DNA of 64,000 bases from JAJRQY01 sp965224435 (lineage in GTDB: Bacteria; Actinomycetota; Acidimicrobiia; Acidimicrobiales; SZUA-35). The stretch is taken from positions 1,240,001 through 1,304,000 of the forward strand of contig OZ245048.1 in the NCBI GenBank assembly GCA_965224435.1. The letters run 5' to 3'. This document shows positions 1 through 9,230 of this stretch, one piece after another. The notes beneath the pieces were generated by a model. It ran no database searches and was not told the origin of the DNA. It worked only from the letters and a program-made list of their open reading frames with translations. A program made the translations under genes and the position numbers. Every line of letters begins with the position of its first letter. Position 1 is the stretch's first letter.

Positions 1-835
1 GGCTGTGAGCGGTTGGAGTGAAGTGCTCTTCCGGATGGTTGTCTGCTAGCTCGACGATCTGATTGCGAGTCAGGACGAGTTCACCGACCAGGTTCATCAG
101 CTTGTCCAACAACTTGACGTCAACTCGAATAGTGCTATCAACGGGAGCGCTGCTGCGAGTCTCAGCTTGCTTGTTGAGGGCTTCATCAACCTTGGTTGGA
201 GTGGTCTTCTTCTCGTCAACCAGGATCTCACCGATGGGGCGCTCGTCCCCGAGTTCTTGTTCCTTGGCGGCGATCTCAACGTCGACTCGATCGGCCTCGC
301 CGGCTTCGGTCAGGATGTCTCCAACCCGGTCGCCCTCATTCGTTGCTGCGTCAGGATCAGCTGATGCTTCGTTGGTGTCTTCGCTGCCGGAGCTGTCGCT
401 GGTCTCGGCAGGGATATCGGCTTCGGCACTGGGGTCGGCTACCTCAGCGTTTGGATCACCTTGAACTGCGATTCGCTCCAACGTGACCAAAAGCTCGGAA
501 ACGTCGTGGTTGCCTTCTTCTCCACTTTCGCCGACCACTTCGAGCATCGCTCGAATGGCGTCGACCGTGGCCAGGAGCGCATCGGTGATCTCTGGGGTGA
601 CCGCGAGAACGTCTTCGCGCAGGAGGCTAAGAAGGTTCTCACCTCGATGAGCGACCTTCTCCAAGGTGGCAAAGTCCAAAAAGCCGCATGCGCCCTTTAT
701 GGAATGAAGGGTGCGAAAAATGTCATCCAAAATGCCATGGTTCTTTGGGTCCGTCTCAAGAACGATCAGGTTCTGATCGAGCCGATCAATTCCCTCCATG
801 CTCTCGACAACAAACTCGCCGATGATCTCATCCAT
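1..835 (-). CDS. cheA: Chemotaxis histidine kinase CheA, N-terminal part (runs off the left edge)
   Basis: CheA is the cytoplasmic kinase that passes receptor signals to CheY and CheB. About 278 residues lie in the window. The first ~120 form an HPt (P1) domain with the phospho-accepting histidine at about residue 44 in LHSIKGACGF. An acidic linker of Asp/Glu/Ala/Ser follows, containing a GEILVDEKKTTPTKVDEAL element of the kind found in CheA linkers. The start of the P3 dimerisation helix (LLDKLMNLVGELVLTRNQI) is then visible. The catalytic and CheW-like domains lie outside the window. ATG at 835 is preceded by AGAGG at a good distance. No other chemotaxis gene is in view, so operon membership cannot be judged. 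Confidence 0.9.
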   Translation of the reverse strand, partial: MDEIIGEFVVESMEGIDRLDQNLIVLETDPKNHGILDDIFRTLHSIKGACGFLDFATLEKVAHRGENLLSLLREDVLAVTPEITDALLATVDAIRAMLEVVGESGEEGNHDVSELLVTLERIAVQGDPNAEVADPSAEADIPAETSDSSGSEDTNEASADPDAATNEGDRVGDILTEAGEADRVDVEIAAKEQELGDERPIGEILVDEKKTTPTKVDEALNKQAETRSSAPVDSTIRVDVKLLDKLMNLVGELVLTRNQIVELADNHPEEHFTPTAHS

Positions 836-1058
836 ACGCCGGTCCTCTCATCATGACGATGAGGCTCGACCTGTGCATGTCCACTATGAGGGGTCAGAAG
901 AGATCATGACGGGAACTTAGCGAGATGCGGTGCTGACTATCCCCGACATTCCAGACATGGGGCTGTTGGCTCATTTTGGGTGATGCTTCTCACTCCGTGT
1001 GGTCACCAGCCGATCGAGAACATGAAGACGAAACAGTCTTCGCTGAGCAGATAGGCGA

Positions 1059-1304
1059 ATGATGGGACTTGCACGAGCGGAAGAGTGTGGTGTTTGCAAC
1101 CAGGAACTGGTGAGCATCGTCATGTCGGTAGACGGCCAAGACCTTGTCATGGTCTCGTGTCAGAAATGTGATACTCGTGCGTGGACACTTGACGGCGAGC
1201 CTGTTGATTTGCAGCATGCTCTGGCCGAGGTCGGCGAGCACAGCGGTAGACGACGTTCCGTGGTGTCGACAGCAGCCGTGCCAGTGACGTCAGCGCTCCA
1301 ATAG
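1059..1304 (+). CDS. Small zinc-ribbon protein
   Basis: The predicted protein has 81 residues. It carries two CxxC knuckles, CGVCNQ near residue 10 and CQKCDT near residue 35, about 25 residues apart, as in a one-zinc ribbon. The residues between them (VSIVMSVDGQDLVMVSC) resemble short actinobacterial zinc-ribbon proteins that I recall but cannot name. The C-terminal tail is Ser/Val-rich without a clear fold. Start is ATG at 1059 or the adjacent ATG at 1062; neither has a strong ribosome site. It is divergent from cheA across about 220 bp, so a shared regulatory region is possible. Function unknown. Confidence 0.6.
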   Translation: MMGLARAEECGVCNQELVSIVMSVDGQDLVMVSCQKCDTRAWTLDGEPVDLQHALAEVGEHSGRRRSVVSTAAVPVTSALQ

Positions 1305-1373
1305 CCTGTTGTAGATCAGTCAGTAGATCGTCAATTGACGATATTTCTGAAGCGATGACGCCAGCCAGCGTGG

Positions 1374-4259
1374 GTGAGATGGCACGATGATCCAGTCATG
1401 ATGAGCAATGAGCCGCAGGTCGCTAATGAAGTCGATCCAGATTTGACCACATCGGAGTCCCCTGAGTCAGCAATGATGAGTCAGGGCGTTGGCCTGTCGC
1501 GCCAACCAATCGAGGCAGAATTGGATCAGTTGGACTCGCTTGACACACCGGAAGCGACCTCAGTGTTTGCCCGACTGAGTGATCGTTTTATTGGGATCGC
1601 TGTACTCGTTGCTGCCCTGTTGTGCTCGCTATTTGTCCTGCTCCAAATGCGTCCCGATCTCCTGATTACCAGCACGACACCATCGGGTGGCGATATGGGG
1701 GCTCATGTGTGGGGACCCGCCTTCATGCGAGATCATCTGCTGACCAGCGGCCGCCTAACTGGTTGGACCCCGGATTGGTACGCCGGATTCCCGGCCTATC
1801 AGTACTACATGGTGGTTCCGGCATTGGCCATTCTGGCCGTGAACGCTGGATTGCCAATCTGGTTGGGAGTTCCCTTGGCCGCTGTTGTGCTCGCCCTGGC
1901 TTATCGAATGGCCGGTCGGTACCCAGCGCACAAGGCTCTTGTTTGGTCGATCGCCGGACTGATCTCGATCCTTCTGGTCGGTGTCTCCTACGGTGCATCA
2001 TTCAAGATCGTGAGTGTCTCCGGATTGGTCGGAATGCCGCTGGCCGCCTATGCCGCTGGCCGCCTGACCAAGAGCCCCGATCCGATCCCAGCATTCATGG
2101 CTTTTGGTGTCACGATCTTTCTCTTTGACACGAACTTCAATATCTATGGCGGAAACATTGCCTCAACACTGGCTGGCGAGTTCGCTTTTGCCATCTCGCT
2201 TTGCCTCGGCATCCTCGCCATTGGAGTTGCCATGCGGGGCATGGACACTGGTCGTGGTCATGTTTCCGGTGCAATCCTGATTGCCCTTGTTGCGCTCTGC
2301 CATATCATTCCACTCCTCTTCGTTGTCACTGCCTTGCTCATTGTGACTCTGCTTGATGAGAACCTGCCTCGCTGGTGGATTGTTGCCGCTGGATTCACCA
2401 TGGGTCTGGTGCCGCTGAGTCAAGCGGACGGCAACGGAGCCATGATGTTTGCCGCTTCCGCGCTGACGGTTGTTGTTGTCTTTGGCGCGATCGCTGCTGC
2501 CAACGAAGGAGTCCGCCGAAGAATGACTTGGCTGCTCATTGCTGGACCAACATCGGCTCTTCTCTCATCGTTCTGGCTCGTCCCTTTTGCTTCCCGATCG
2601 GACTACTTCAACGACATGGGTTGGGAGCGGCTCAATGACGTCGGGCCAGCGCTACTGACCAACCCCATGAAGATCGCCCTTCCTATTGCTGCTGTTGGTG
2701 TCTTCTTAGCTTTCGCAACTCGTGACCGGCTGGGCATGTTGTTCTCGATCCTGGCGTTGGTATCGGCTTCGTCGGTCGCCAACCTGGCTGACGGCAAACT
2801 CTGGAATGCGCGCATCCTTCCCTTCTACTACCTGTCGGTCTATATCGTTGCTGCCTTGGCGGTAGCCCACGTCGCTCGCTTTAGCGCGGCCGCCTACTCA
2901 GAACGCTTAGAGGCTCCCGATCGTCGAGTCCTTGTCGGCGCAACGATCTTTGGATTGCTGGCAACCCTGGGAACCGTCAGTGTCCCGTTACAGATTCTCC
3001 CGTTCGATCAAGACGATGGGACCTATCAAGTCTTCGGGATTGCGCCATCGAGTAAGAGCTTCATCCCGAGCTGGGTGTCCTGGAATTACTCGGGCTACGA
3101 AGAGAAGCGATCATTTCGGGAGTACCGGGACGTTGTGGCCACGATGGATCAACTTGGTGGCGATGTTGGTTGTGGTCGAGCCATGTGGGAATACAGCAAG
3201 GAGTTGGACCGTTACGGAACTCCGATGGCCTTGATGCTCCTACCTCACTGGACCGATGGCTGTATTGGGTCGATGGAGGGTCTCTATTTTGAGTCTTCGG
3301 CCACAACTCCTTTCCATTTCTTGAACCAGAGTGCCTTATCGGTCAAGCCCTCGCGAGCCCAGCGAAACCTGCCCTACAAAGCGTTTGACATTGATCGCGG
3401 TATTGCCCAGCTACAGGTCATGGGTGTTCGCTACTACATGGCCCAAAGCAGTGAGGCTATTCTTGCGGCACGGGGCCATGCGGATCTGCAAGAGGTCGCT
3501 ATCTCCGAACCCTTCGTTGTATTCGAAGTCGCTGGCGCCGAGCTGGTTGAAGGCCTCTCCGTCGAACCGGTTGTGGCTGAAGGCCTCAGTGAGGAGCAGG
3601 CAGGCGACATTGCCTCGCGCTTTGACATTGGTTGGGTGAGTCAGGCTGTGGCTTTTTACAATGATCCGGCCCTGTACTCGGCTATGCCAGCAGAAGACGG
3701 ACCATTGTCGTGGCAGCGTGTTTCGAGCCTCTCGCCAGCTGACGGAGTGCCCCTTGATCCTGCCGTAGTTTCCGACATTGTGGTCGGAACAGACCGGGTT
3801 GACTTCCATGTTGAGGAGATCGGCAAGCCAGTCCTGGTCAAGATTTCCTACTTCCCGAACTGGAAGGTCTCTGGAGCGGAAGGACCGTGGCGCATCGGGC
3901 CGAACATGATGGTTGTCCTACCAACCGATACCGATGTCACCTTGTCGTACGGCCAGACGAGTGTGGAGTATCTCGGGTACTTGATGTCCCTTGCCGGAAT
4001 TTTGATTCTGGTTGCCGTGAGTCGCCGCCAGTACGGGCAAGCTCCTCTCGCCGCCGTCGCTGGTGAAATCTTGCCCACTGACGAGGTTGCGGATGCGGTG
4101 GCCCTTTCAGATAGATCTTCGCCGGTCGAGGGTGATCTGGCTAACGACGTGGTTGAGGACACAGACGTGGTTGAGGACACAGACGTGGTTGAGGACACAG
4201 ACGTGGTTGAGGACACAGACGTGGTTGAGGACACAGATGGGTCAACGAGTCGGCTGTGA
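1374..4259 (+). CDS. Large polytopic membrane protein, PTPS-related / GT-C-like
   Basis: The protein has 961 residues. An acidic N-terminus of ~65 residues is followed by a first membrane segment (FIGIAVLVAALLCSLFVLL) and then a loop with GGDMGAHVWGPAF. A string of hydrophobic segments continues to about residue 530. A hydrophilic part with paired Cys and many aromatics follows, then one last membrane segment before the tail. The architecture fits the membrane family Pfam calls '6-pyruvoyl-tetrahydropterin synthase related', thought to be GT-C-like; substrate unknown. The tail ends in five VVEDTD repeats. Start is GTG 1374, with in-frame ATGs at 1398 and 1401. Its stop overlaps the next start (GTGA), so it is coupled to the GtrA-GT2 gene and probably acts in the same glycosylation step (inference). 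Confidence 0.75.
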   Translation: MRWHDDPVMMSNEPQVANEVDPDLTTSESPESAMMSQGVGLSRQPIEAELDQLDSLDTPEATSVFARLSDRFIGIAVLVAALLCSLFVLLQMRPDLLITSTTPSGGDMGAHVWGPAFMRDHLLTSGRLTGWTPDWYAGFPAYQYYMVVPALAILAVNAGLPIWLGVPLAAVVLALAYRMAGRYPAHKALVWSIAGLISILLVGVSYGASFKIVSVSGLVGMPLAAYAAGRLTKSPDPIPAFMAFGVTIFLFDTNFNIYGGNIASTLAGEFAFAISLCLGILAIGVAMRGMDTGRGHVSGAILIALVALCHIIPLLFVVTALLIVTLLDENLPRWWIVAAGFTMGLVPLSQADGNGAMMFAASALTVVVVFGAIAAANEGVRRRMTWLLIAGPTSALLSSFWLVPFASRSDYFNDMGWERLNDVGPALLTNPMKIALPIAAVGVFLAFATRDRLGMLFSILALVSASSVANLADGKLWNARILPFYYLSVYIVAALAVAHVARFSAAAYSERLEAPDRRVLVGATIFGLLATLGTVSVPLQILPFDQDDGTYQVFGIAPSSKSFIPSWVSWNYSGYEEKRSFREYRDVVATMDQLGGDVGCGRAMWEYSKELDRYGTPMALMLLPHWTDGCIGSMEGLYFESSATTPFHFLNQSALSVKPSRAQRNLPYKAFDIDRGIAQLQVMGVRYYMAQSSEAILAARGHADLQEVAISEPFVVFEVAGAELVEGLSVEPVVAEGLSEEQAGDIASRFDIGWVSQAVAFYNDPALYSAMPAEDGPLSWQRVSSLSPADGVPLDPAVVSDIVVGTDRVDFHVEEIGKPVLVKISYFPNWKVSGAEGPWRIGPNMMVVLPTDTDVTLSYGQTSVEYLGYLMSLAGILILVAVSRRQYGQAPLAAVAGEILPTDEVADAVALSDRSSPVEGDLANDVVEDTDVVEDTDVVEDTDVVEDTDVVEDTDGSTSRL
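4146..4235 (+). repeat. Five perfect 18-bp tandem repeats in the 3' end of the membrane protein gene
   Basis: The unit gacgtggttgaggacaca occurs five times head to tail with no mismatch and encodes VVEDTD each time. The sixth position degenerates to gatggg. The unit is a multiple of three, so copy-number change would lengthen the acidic tail without breaking the frame. Confidence 0.97.
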
Positions 4260-5524
4260 GAAGTCGACTTCGCATTTTTGCGCTGGTCGGACTGGTGGCG
4301 ACTGCGGTTGACGTTCTGGTCTTTCTTGCCCTGAGTAACAGGGGGTTGGTGCTGGCCGATCTTGTTGCCATGAGCCTGGCGGCTGCTGTCTCCTACGGCC
4401 TGAATCGTCAGCTGACCTTTCGCGGAGAGTCGAACGCTCGATGGGTTCGCAATCCCGTCGTGTTTGCAGCCACCGCCACTGCTGCAGGGCTTCTGGACTT
4501 GCTGGTCGTGCTCGTCGTCGTTGGATGGACACCGACATGGTTGGCAAAAATCTTTGGCATCGCTGCGGCTGCCACGGTTCGGTGGGGCGTGTACCGGTGG
4601 GTTTTGTTCAATGTCGTGCGGCGAGAGTTGGCGGAGCGGCACGACCGCGGCCCCTCTCCTGGTGATTTGCGGCTCAGCATTGTTGTTCCCGCCTACAACG
4701 AATCACGCGCCATCGCAGCAACGGTCAGCGCCCTGCGCTCCGAGTTGGAAGGCTTGGTCGGCCCTCAAGAGATGGAAATACTTGTTGTTGACGACGGCAG
4801 CAGTGACGACACGTCGGCGGTAGCGGTTAGGGCCGGAGCAAGGGTGCTCACCCAGCCTCAGAACGGGGGTAAGGGTGCTGCGGTGCGTGCTGGTGTGCTC
4901 GCAGCGCGAGGGCGATCCGTTATCTTCACCGATGCTGATCTTGCCTATCCGCCAGCAATGGTCGCCGTCCTTCTGGCCGAATTAGAAGCCGGTTGGGATG
5001 TAGTCGTTGGCAGTCGACGCCACGACGAGACAACAACCTTGGTGCGTGCTCGACGCCTCCGTGAACTCGGGGGCCGCGTGATCAACTGGCTGACACACCT
5101 CGTGTTGCTCGGTCATTTTCGTGACACACAATGCGGCATCAAGGGCTTCCGGGGTGATATCGGCAAGGCCATATTCGAACGAACGACCATTGACGGATTC
5201 GGATTCGATGTGGAGATCTTTCTGATTGTTGAGCAAGACCAGCTATCCCTGGCCGAAGTGCCAGTATCGGTGGAAAATCGGGCTTCGTCGTCGGTTCGAA
5301 TTGTCTCGGACACGGTGCTGTTGCTACGAGATCTCATTCGGGTTCGGCGAATGGCAGGTTGGGGAAGATACCGGCCCGACCCTCGCCAACAGCTCATTGT
5401 TGGTCGGCCCCAGTCGATTGGCTCTGAACATCGTGGGTCTGAGGACTCAGTCGTGTCACAATCTGACGACAGCCCACGACAAGACAGTCAATCATCTGAC
5501 AGCCCGCAAGATGACAGCCCGTAA
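4256..5524 (+). CDS. GtrA-like membrane domain fused to a family 2 glycosyltransferase
   Basis: Residues 1-130 form a four-helix GtrA/DPMS-type membrane domain. Residues ~140-360 are a GT2 catalytic domain of the dolichyl-phosphate glucosyl/mannosyltransferase kind, with VVPAYNES, VVDDGSSDDT, GKGAAVRAGV and the metal-binding DADLAYPP. Such enzymes move a sugar from a nucleotide donor to a polyprenyl phosphate in the cytoplasmic membrane. The fusion places carrier membrane module and enzyme in one chain. The last ~60 residues are low-complexity Ser/Asp/Gln. GTG 4256 overlaps the previous stop by 4 bp, so translation is probably coupled. manB and manA follow and could supply GDP-mannose; the donor sugar itself cannot be read from the sequence. 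Confidence 0.85.
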   Translation: MRSRLRIFALVGLVATAVDVLVFLALSNRGLVLADLVAMSLAAAVSYGLNRQLTFRGESNARWVRNPVVFAATATAAGLLDLLVVLVVVGWTPTWLAKIFGIAAAATVRWGVYRWVLFNVVRRELAERHDRGPSPGDLRLSIVVPAYNESRAIAATVSALRSELEGLVGPQEMEILVVDDGSSDDTSAVAVRAGARVLTQPQNGGKGAAVRAGVLAARGRSVIFTDADLAYPPAMVAVLLAELEAGWDVVVGSRRHDETTTLVRARRLRELGGRVINWLTHLVLLGHFRDTQCGIKGFRGDIGKAIFERTTIDGFGFDVEIFLIVEQDQLSLAEVPVSVENRASSSVRIVSDTVLLLRDLIRVRRMAGWGRYRPDPRQQLIVGRPQSIGSEHRGSEDSVVSQSDDSPRQDSQSSDSPQDDSP

Positions 5525-5583
5525 CAAGACAGTCTCGCAACCAGACAGCTCGCTAGCAGTCAGGCAGTCAGTCAGTCAGTCAG
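5465..5583 (+). repeat. CAG-rich low-complexity tract ending in (CAGT)4
   Basis: Imperfect repeats of gacagccc / gacaagacagtc run through the 3' end of the glycosyltransferase gene into the gap before manB. The tract ends with four and a half perfect CAGT units at 5565-5583. The coding part gives a Ser/Asp/Gln tail. The tetranucleotide run lies after the stop codon, so slippage would not alter the protein. Confidence 0.85.
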
Positions 5584-5627
5584 CGGCCCAGCAAATCAGT
5601 CTCAAACCCAGCCGAGAGGACAGATAG

Positions 5628-6998
5628 GTGAAGGATCTCCAGACCATCGTGAAGGCCTACGACATCCGAGGTACGTACCCGGATCAAATCGACGCAGACA
5701 CATGTCGCGCCTTGGGCGTTGGATTCGCTCAGTACATCCAGTCGGTCGAACCAGAAACAACCGAGGTTGTCATAGCCCGGGATATGCGTCCGTCGGGCCC
5801 TGAGCTCACTGCTGCTTTCGCCGATGGTGTGCAGAGCCAAGGACTGGATGTGCTGGACATTGGTCTGGCTTCCACCGACATGATCTACTTCGCCTCCGGC
5901 TCACTCAATATGCCCGGAGCAATGTTCACGGCCTCCCACAATCCAGCGGGCTACAACGGAATCAAGTTGTGTCGCTCGGCCGCTGCCCCGATTGGTGAAG
6001 GTTCCGGGCTTGAGGAAATCAAGACGGTAGCAACAGGGTGGGCCGCGGGAAATATTGAAGACAGCTCGAACCTTGGAAGTCGTCGTGAAGATGACCTTCT
6101 TGACGCCTTCACCCAGCATGTACACAGCTTCATTGACGTTTCTCAGCTGAAGCCGCTCAAAGTCATTGCTGACACGGCAAATGGGATGGGTGGTCTGATT
6201 GTGCCCGAGGTCTTCAAGGCCCTGCCCTTTGATCTGGAGGTCATGTACGAAGAGCTGGATGGAACCTTCCCCAATCACGAAGCCAACCCTCTTGTGCCGG
6301 AGAATATCGTCGACTTGCAAGCCCGAGTCGTCGAGACCGGGGCTGATATTGGACTGGCCTTTGATGGCGATGCTGACCGGGTCTTCCTGGTCGACAACAA
6401 GGGCAACGGCATCTCTGGTTCGCTCACCACGGCCCTTCTTGCCCGGGCCACCCTGGAGAAGGACCCGGGGGCAGGAATCATCTACAACCTGATCTGTTCC
6501 AAGACTGTGCCCGAGGTCATTAGCGAGAACGGAGGCACACCGATTCGCTCCCGCGTTGGTCACTCCTTCATCAAGCAGATCATGGCCGAGACTGGCGCTG
6601 CCTTTGGCGGGGAGCACTCGGCCCACTACTACTTCCGTGACAACTGGCGAGCTGACTCGGGCATCATTGCCTCGATGCTGGTTCTGGCCGAGCTCTGCAA
6701 GTTTGATGGCACGCTGGCAGAATTGCTGGTCCCTTTCAATCGCTATGCCGCCTCCGGCGAAATCAATACCAAGGTGAGCGATGCGGCGGCGGTGATTGAG
6801 GCCGTGGCTGATCATTACGCCGACGCATCAGTTGACCGCCTTGACGGGCTCACCGTCGATAGTGGCGACTGGTGGTTCAACTTGCGGGCCTCCAATACCG
6901 AGCCATTGCTTCGACTGAATTTGGAAGCGGCATCCGATGACGAGGTGGCGACGAGGGTGGCTGAAGTCAAAGCAATCATGACTTCACCCAGCTCCTGA
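5628..6998 (+). CDS. manB: Phosphomannomutase / phosphoglucomutase
   Basis: The enzyme interconverts hexose 6-phosphate and hexose 1-phosphate, here most likely mannose for GDP-mannose synthesis. It has 456 residues, the usual family length. Visible motifs are the early AYDIRGTYP, the phosphoserine loop TASHNPAGYNGIK, the metal-binding FDGDADRVFLVD, the sugar-binding GGEHSAHYYF and the phosphate-binding RASNTEPLLRLN. The start is GTG at 5628. manA follows after 43 bp, so the two sit in one sugar-phosphate cluster. PMM against PGM specificity cannot be settled by eye; the neighbours favour mannose. Confidence 0.92.
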   Translation: MKDLQTIVKAYDIRGTYPDQIDADTCRALGVGFAQYIQSVEPETTEVVIARDMRPSGPELTAAFADGVQSQGLDVLDIGLASTDMIYFASGSLNMPGAMFTASHNPAGYNGIKLCRSAAAPIGEGSGLEEIKTVATGWAAGNIEDSSNLGSRREDDLLDAFTQHVHSFIDVSQLKPLKVIADTANGMGGLIVPEVFKALPFDLEVMYEELDGTFPNHEANPLVPENIVDLQARVVETGADIGLAFDGDADRVFLVDNKGNGISGSLTTALLARATLEKDPGAGIIYNLICSKTVPEVISENGGTPIRSRVGHSFIKQIMAETGAAFGGEHSAHYYFRDNWRADSGIIASMLVLAELCKFDGTLAELLVPFNRYAASGEINTKVSDAAAVIEAVADHYADASVDRLDGLTVDSGDWWFNLRASNTEPLLRLNLEAASDDEVATRVAEVKAIMTSPSS

Positions 6999-7041
6999 AA
7001 GTGCTCCTCGTGATTGATGTCTTTCGCAAACAAGACGCCTC

Positions 7042-8226
7042 ATGATTGAGCGCCTCGTGTGCGAGATTCGCGACTATGCCTGGGGTGACCTCGAGTCCAT
7101 CCCCAGGCTGCTTGGCGTGCCCCCCACTGGTGAACCCCAGGCTGAGATGTGGATGGGGGCTCATCCGATCGCGCCCAGCCGGTTGAAGGCAAGCGGCTTG
7201 GACCTTGACCGGGCGATTGCCGAGGCCCCGGAGTTGTTGCTCGGAGCGAGCCTATCCCGTCACGGCGCAGCGCTCCCGTACCTTTGCAAGCTGTTAGCGG
7301 CAAGGGAGCCTCTGTCGATCCAGGTTCACCCCAATCGAGGTCAGGCAAGAGCAGGCTTCGAACGAGAGGAGAGGCTCGGGATTGCTCTCGATGATCCTCT
7401 TCGGACCTACCGTGACCCGAATCACAAACCTGAGCTAGTTGTGGCCCTGGAGCCCTTCCATGCCCTCTGCGGGTTCCGTCGGGTGGATCAGTCACTTCGG
7501 TTGATCCAGGCTCTGGAGTTGCCGGAGCTTTCCGCTCTGGCCGCCCAACTTGACACTGTCGGTGGCGATGCGGGGATATTGGCCTCCACGATGAAGTGGT
7601 TGCTCAATCTGTCAGAATCCAGCGTGGAAGAGATGATCGAGCCGCTCCGTGCAAGTCCTCCCGATTTCTCCTTTGTTGCCCCTGAGTTCTCTTGGGTACC
7701 CGATGCGATTCGTGTCTATCCCGATGATGTTGGTGTGTTGGTCGGGCTGCTCCTCAATCATGTCGTCCTGCAGCCAGGACAGGGCATGCTTCTGCCGGCG
7801 GGAAATGTGCACTCCTACTTGTCGGGGTTGGCCATTGAAGTGATGGCCAACAGCGACAACGTGGTGCGTTGCGGTTTGACCAAAAAGAACGTCGATGTAG
7901 AAGAACTCTTGTCAATCGCCACCTTCGCCCCGAGCAACCCACCGATTCAGTCACCCTCGGGTCCCGTGTTCACCTACGAAACGGCTGTCTCAGAGTTTGC
8001 CCTGAATCGGATTGAACTAGCGACCAGCTCAGCCGAGCAGGGTTGTCGGGTAGCGGTAGAAGGCCCCGAAATCCTGGTGGTGACCGAGGGTGAGGCCACT
8101 ATTGAGTGGGGCGAAGGCCAATCATTCGTTCTGGTCAGTGGGCAGGTGGTTTTTGTGAGTTCGAGCGAAGCCTCCTACCGCTTGTTTGGTGATGCTCTAG
8201 TTTGGCGAGTCTCTGCGCGAGCATGA
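7042..8226 (+). CDS. manA: Mannose-6-phosphate isomerase, class I
   Basis: This zinc enzyme interconverts fructose 6-phosphate and mannose 6-phosphate. It has 394 residues. The cupin metal and substrate motifs are present: AEMWMGAHP, LSIQVHPN (metal Gln/His), DPNHKPELVVAL (metal Glu) and LPAGNVHSYLSG (metal His). It lies 43 bp after manB on the same strand. Only about 1 kb further is a second protein of the SIS-type phosphoglucose/phosphomannose isomerase family, so this activity may be duplicated by unrelated folds. Confidence 0.93.
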   Translation: MIERLVCEIRDYAWGDLESIPRLLGVPPTGEPQAEMWMGAHPIAPSRLKASGLDLDRAIAEAPELLLGASLSRHGAALPYLCKLLAAREPLSIQVHPNRGQARAGFEREERLGIALDDPLRTYRDPNHKPELVVALEPFHALCGFRRVDQSLRLIQALELPELSALAAQLDTVGGDAGILASTMKWLLNLSESSVEEMIEPLRASPPDFSFVAPEFSWVPDAIRVYPDDVGVLVGLLLNHVVLQPGQGMLLPAGNVHSYLSGLAIEVMANSDNVVRCGLTKKNVDVEELLSIATFAPSNPPIQSPSGPVFTYETAVSEFALNRIELATSSAEQGCRVAVEGPEILVVTEGEATIEWGEGQSFVLVSGQVVFVSSSEASYRLFGDALVWRVSARA

Positions 8227-8256
8227 GCGTGGGCGGCCCTTGCGGAGGCCTGGAGA

Positions 8257-8871
8257 TTAGCTGGCTGCCTCGATCGCATTGTTGATTACATTCTCCACGT
8301 CCGAAACAACGATCTCGCTGTAGGCGAGAAGCTCGAACGCCGTTGCCAGCGTTAGATGCTGGTCCAAGACGTCCCCAGGAAGATCTCCGTCAAGCATCCG
8401 CTGGGGGCTCGAGGTCACCATGTCAGGGCCTTCAGCAGTCATGGCCTCCAGAACTTCCCGAAGCAGATCCGAGCCGGTCTCTGGGTCTACGGGTTCTGAC
8501 TCGAGGGCCACTCGGAGTGCGCCAAGCCATCGGCCCAGCTGTTGTGCGCGCTCATGGTGGCGGATGCCTTCACTGGTCTCGGTGAAGGAGCTGAGGTAGG
8601 AAATGGCAGGCTCATCGACCCCCGGACCGTGCCGGAGGATCAATAGCTCGGTTGCGATCACGGTAGTTGCTTCCTGGGATAGCAAATTCTGGTGATGCTC
8701 AATCAATTCCCTCGAATAGGGTTGCTCGAGAAGGGGGAGCAGCCAGCGGTAGTGCTCTTCGTCGGTAGCGAACGTTGTTGCCGAACCTTCGTCCTGGTAA
8801 GCGTTGTTACTAGTGGAACACCCGCCAAGAAAAGCAGACAGGCAAAACAAAAGACAGGCGCGCTTAATCAT
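8257..8871 (-). CDS. Predicted lipoprotein
   Basis: The mature protein is about 185 residues of mainly helical, Glu/Leu-rich sequence with no domain I recognise. The N-terminus MIKRACLLFCLSAFLGGCS is a lipoprotein signal with lipobox LGGC, so it is probably anchored outside the membrane. I use ATG 8871; an upstream in-frame ATG at 8886 would put five extra residues before the signal. It is convergent with manA (30 bp gap) and interrupts the otherwise rightward sugar-phosphate cluster. Confidence 0.65.
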   Translation of the reverse strand: MIKRACLLFCLSAFLGGCSTSNNAYQDEGSATTFATDEEHYRWLLPLLEQPYSRELIEHHQNLLSQEATTVIATELLILRHGPGVDEPAISYLSSFTETSEGIRHHERAQQLGRWLGALRVALESEPVDPETGSDLLREVLEAMTAEGPDMVTSSPQRMLDGDLPGDVLDQHLTLATAFELLAYSEIVVSDVENVINNAIEAAS

Positions 8872-9005
8872 TGCGCCAGTGTACATGGCCTTGACAATCC
8901 GACTAGTTGGGCTGCTAGAGAGTTCCTCCTAGTCGACGACTCCGGCTAACCTCGACGGCGGCGCGGAAACTCTTTGCGGCGCCGACCTTAGCTTGGAGAA
9001 CTTGC

Positions 9006-9227
9006 ATGGCTCTTGATTCGAAACTTCTAGAGATTCTGGCTTGCCCGGACGATAAGGGCTCACTGCTCTATTTTGAGGACGAGAGTTTCCTCCTGAATCC
9101 TCGCCTCAAGCGCCTCTATCGGATTGAAGACGACATCCCACTGATGTTGATTGATGAGTCTGAGATCGTGTCCGATGAAGAAGCAGCAAGACTGGTCGCC
9201 AAGGCTGCGGCCCAGACAGAAGGTTGA
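9006..9227 (+). CDS. Trm112-like / UPF0434 zinc-ribbon-like protein
   Basis: The protein has 73 residues. LLEILACPDDKGSL at the start and the block ending RLYRIEDDIPLMLIDES are diagnostic of the Trm112/YcaR family. Trm112 proteins activate methyltransferases in eukaryotes and archaea; the bacterial role is unclear. Only one Cys of the usual zinc set is present, so metal binding is doubtful. It sits 3 bp before the SIS-type isomerase gene, the usual actinobacterial pairing, and is surely co-translated with it. Confidence 0.88.
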   Translation: MALDSKLLEILACPDDKGSLLYFEDESFLLNPRLKRLYRIEDDIPLMLIDESEIVSDEEAARLVAKAAAQTEG

Positions 9228-9230
9228 TCG

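Noticed and set aside
5901..6815. 304-residue open frame antisense to manB
   Set aside because: manB has all mutase motifs; the antisense frame has none.
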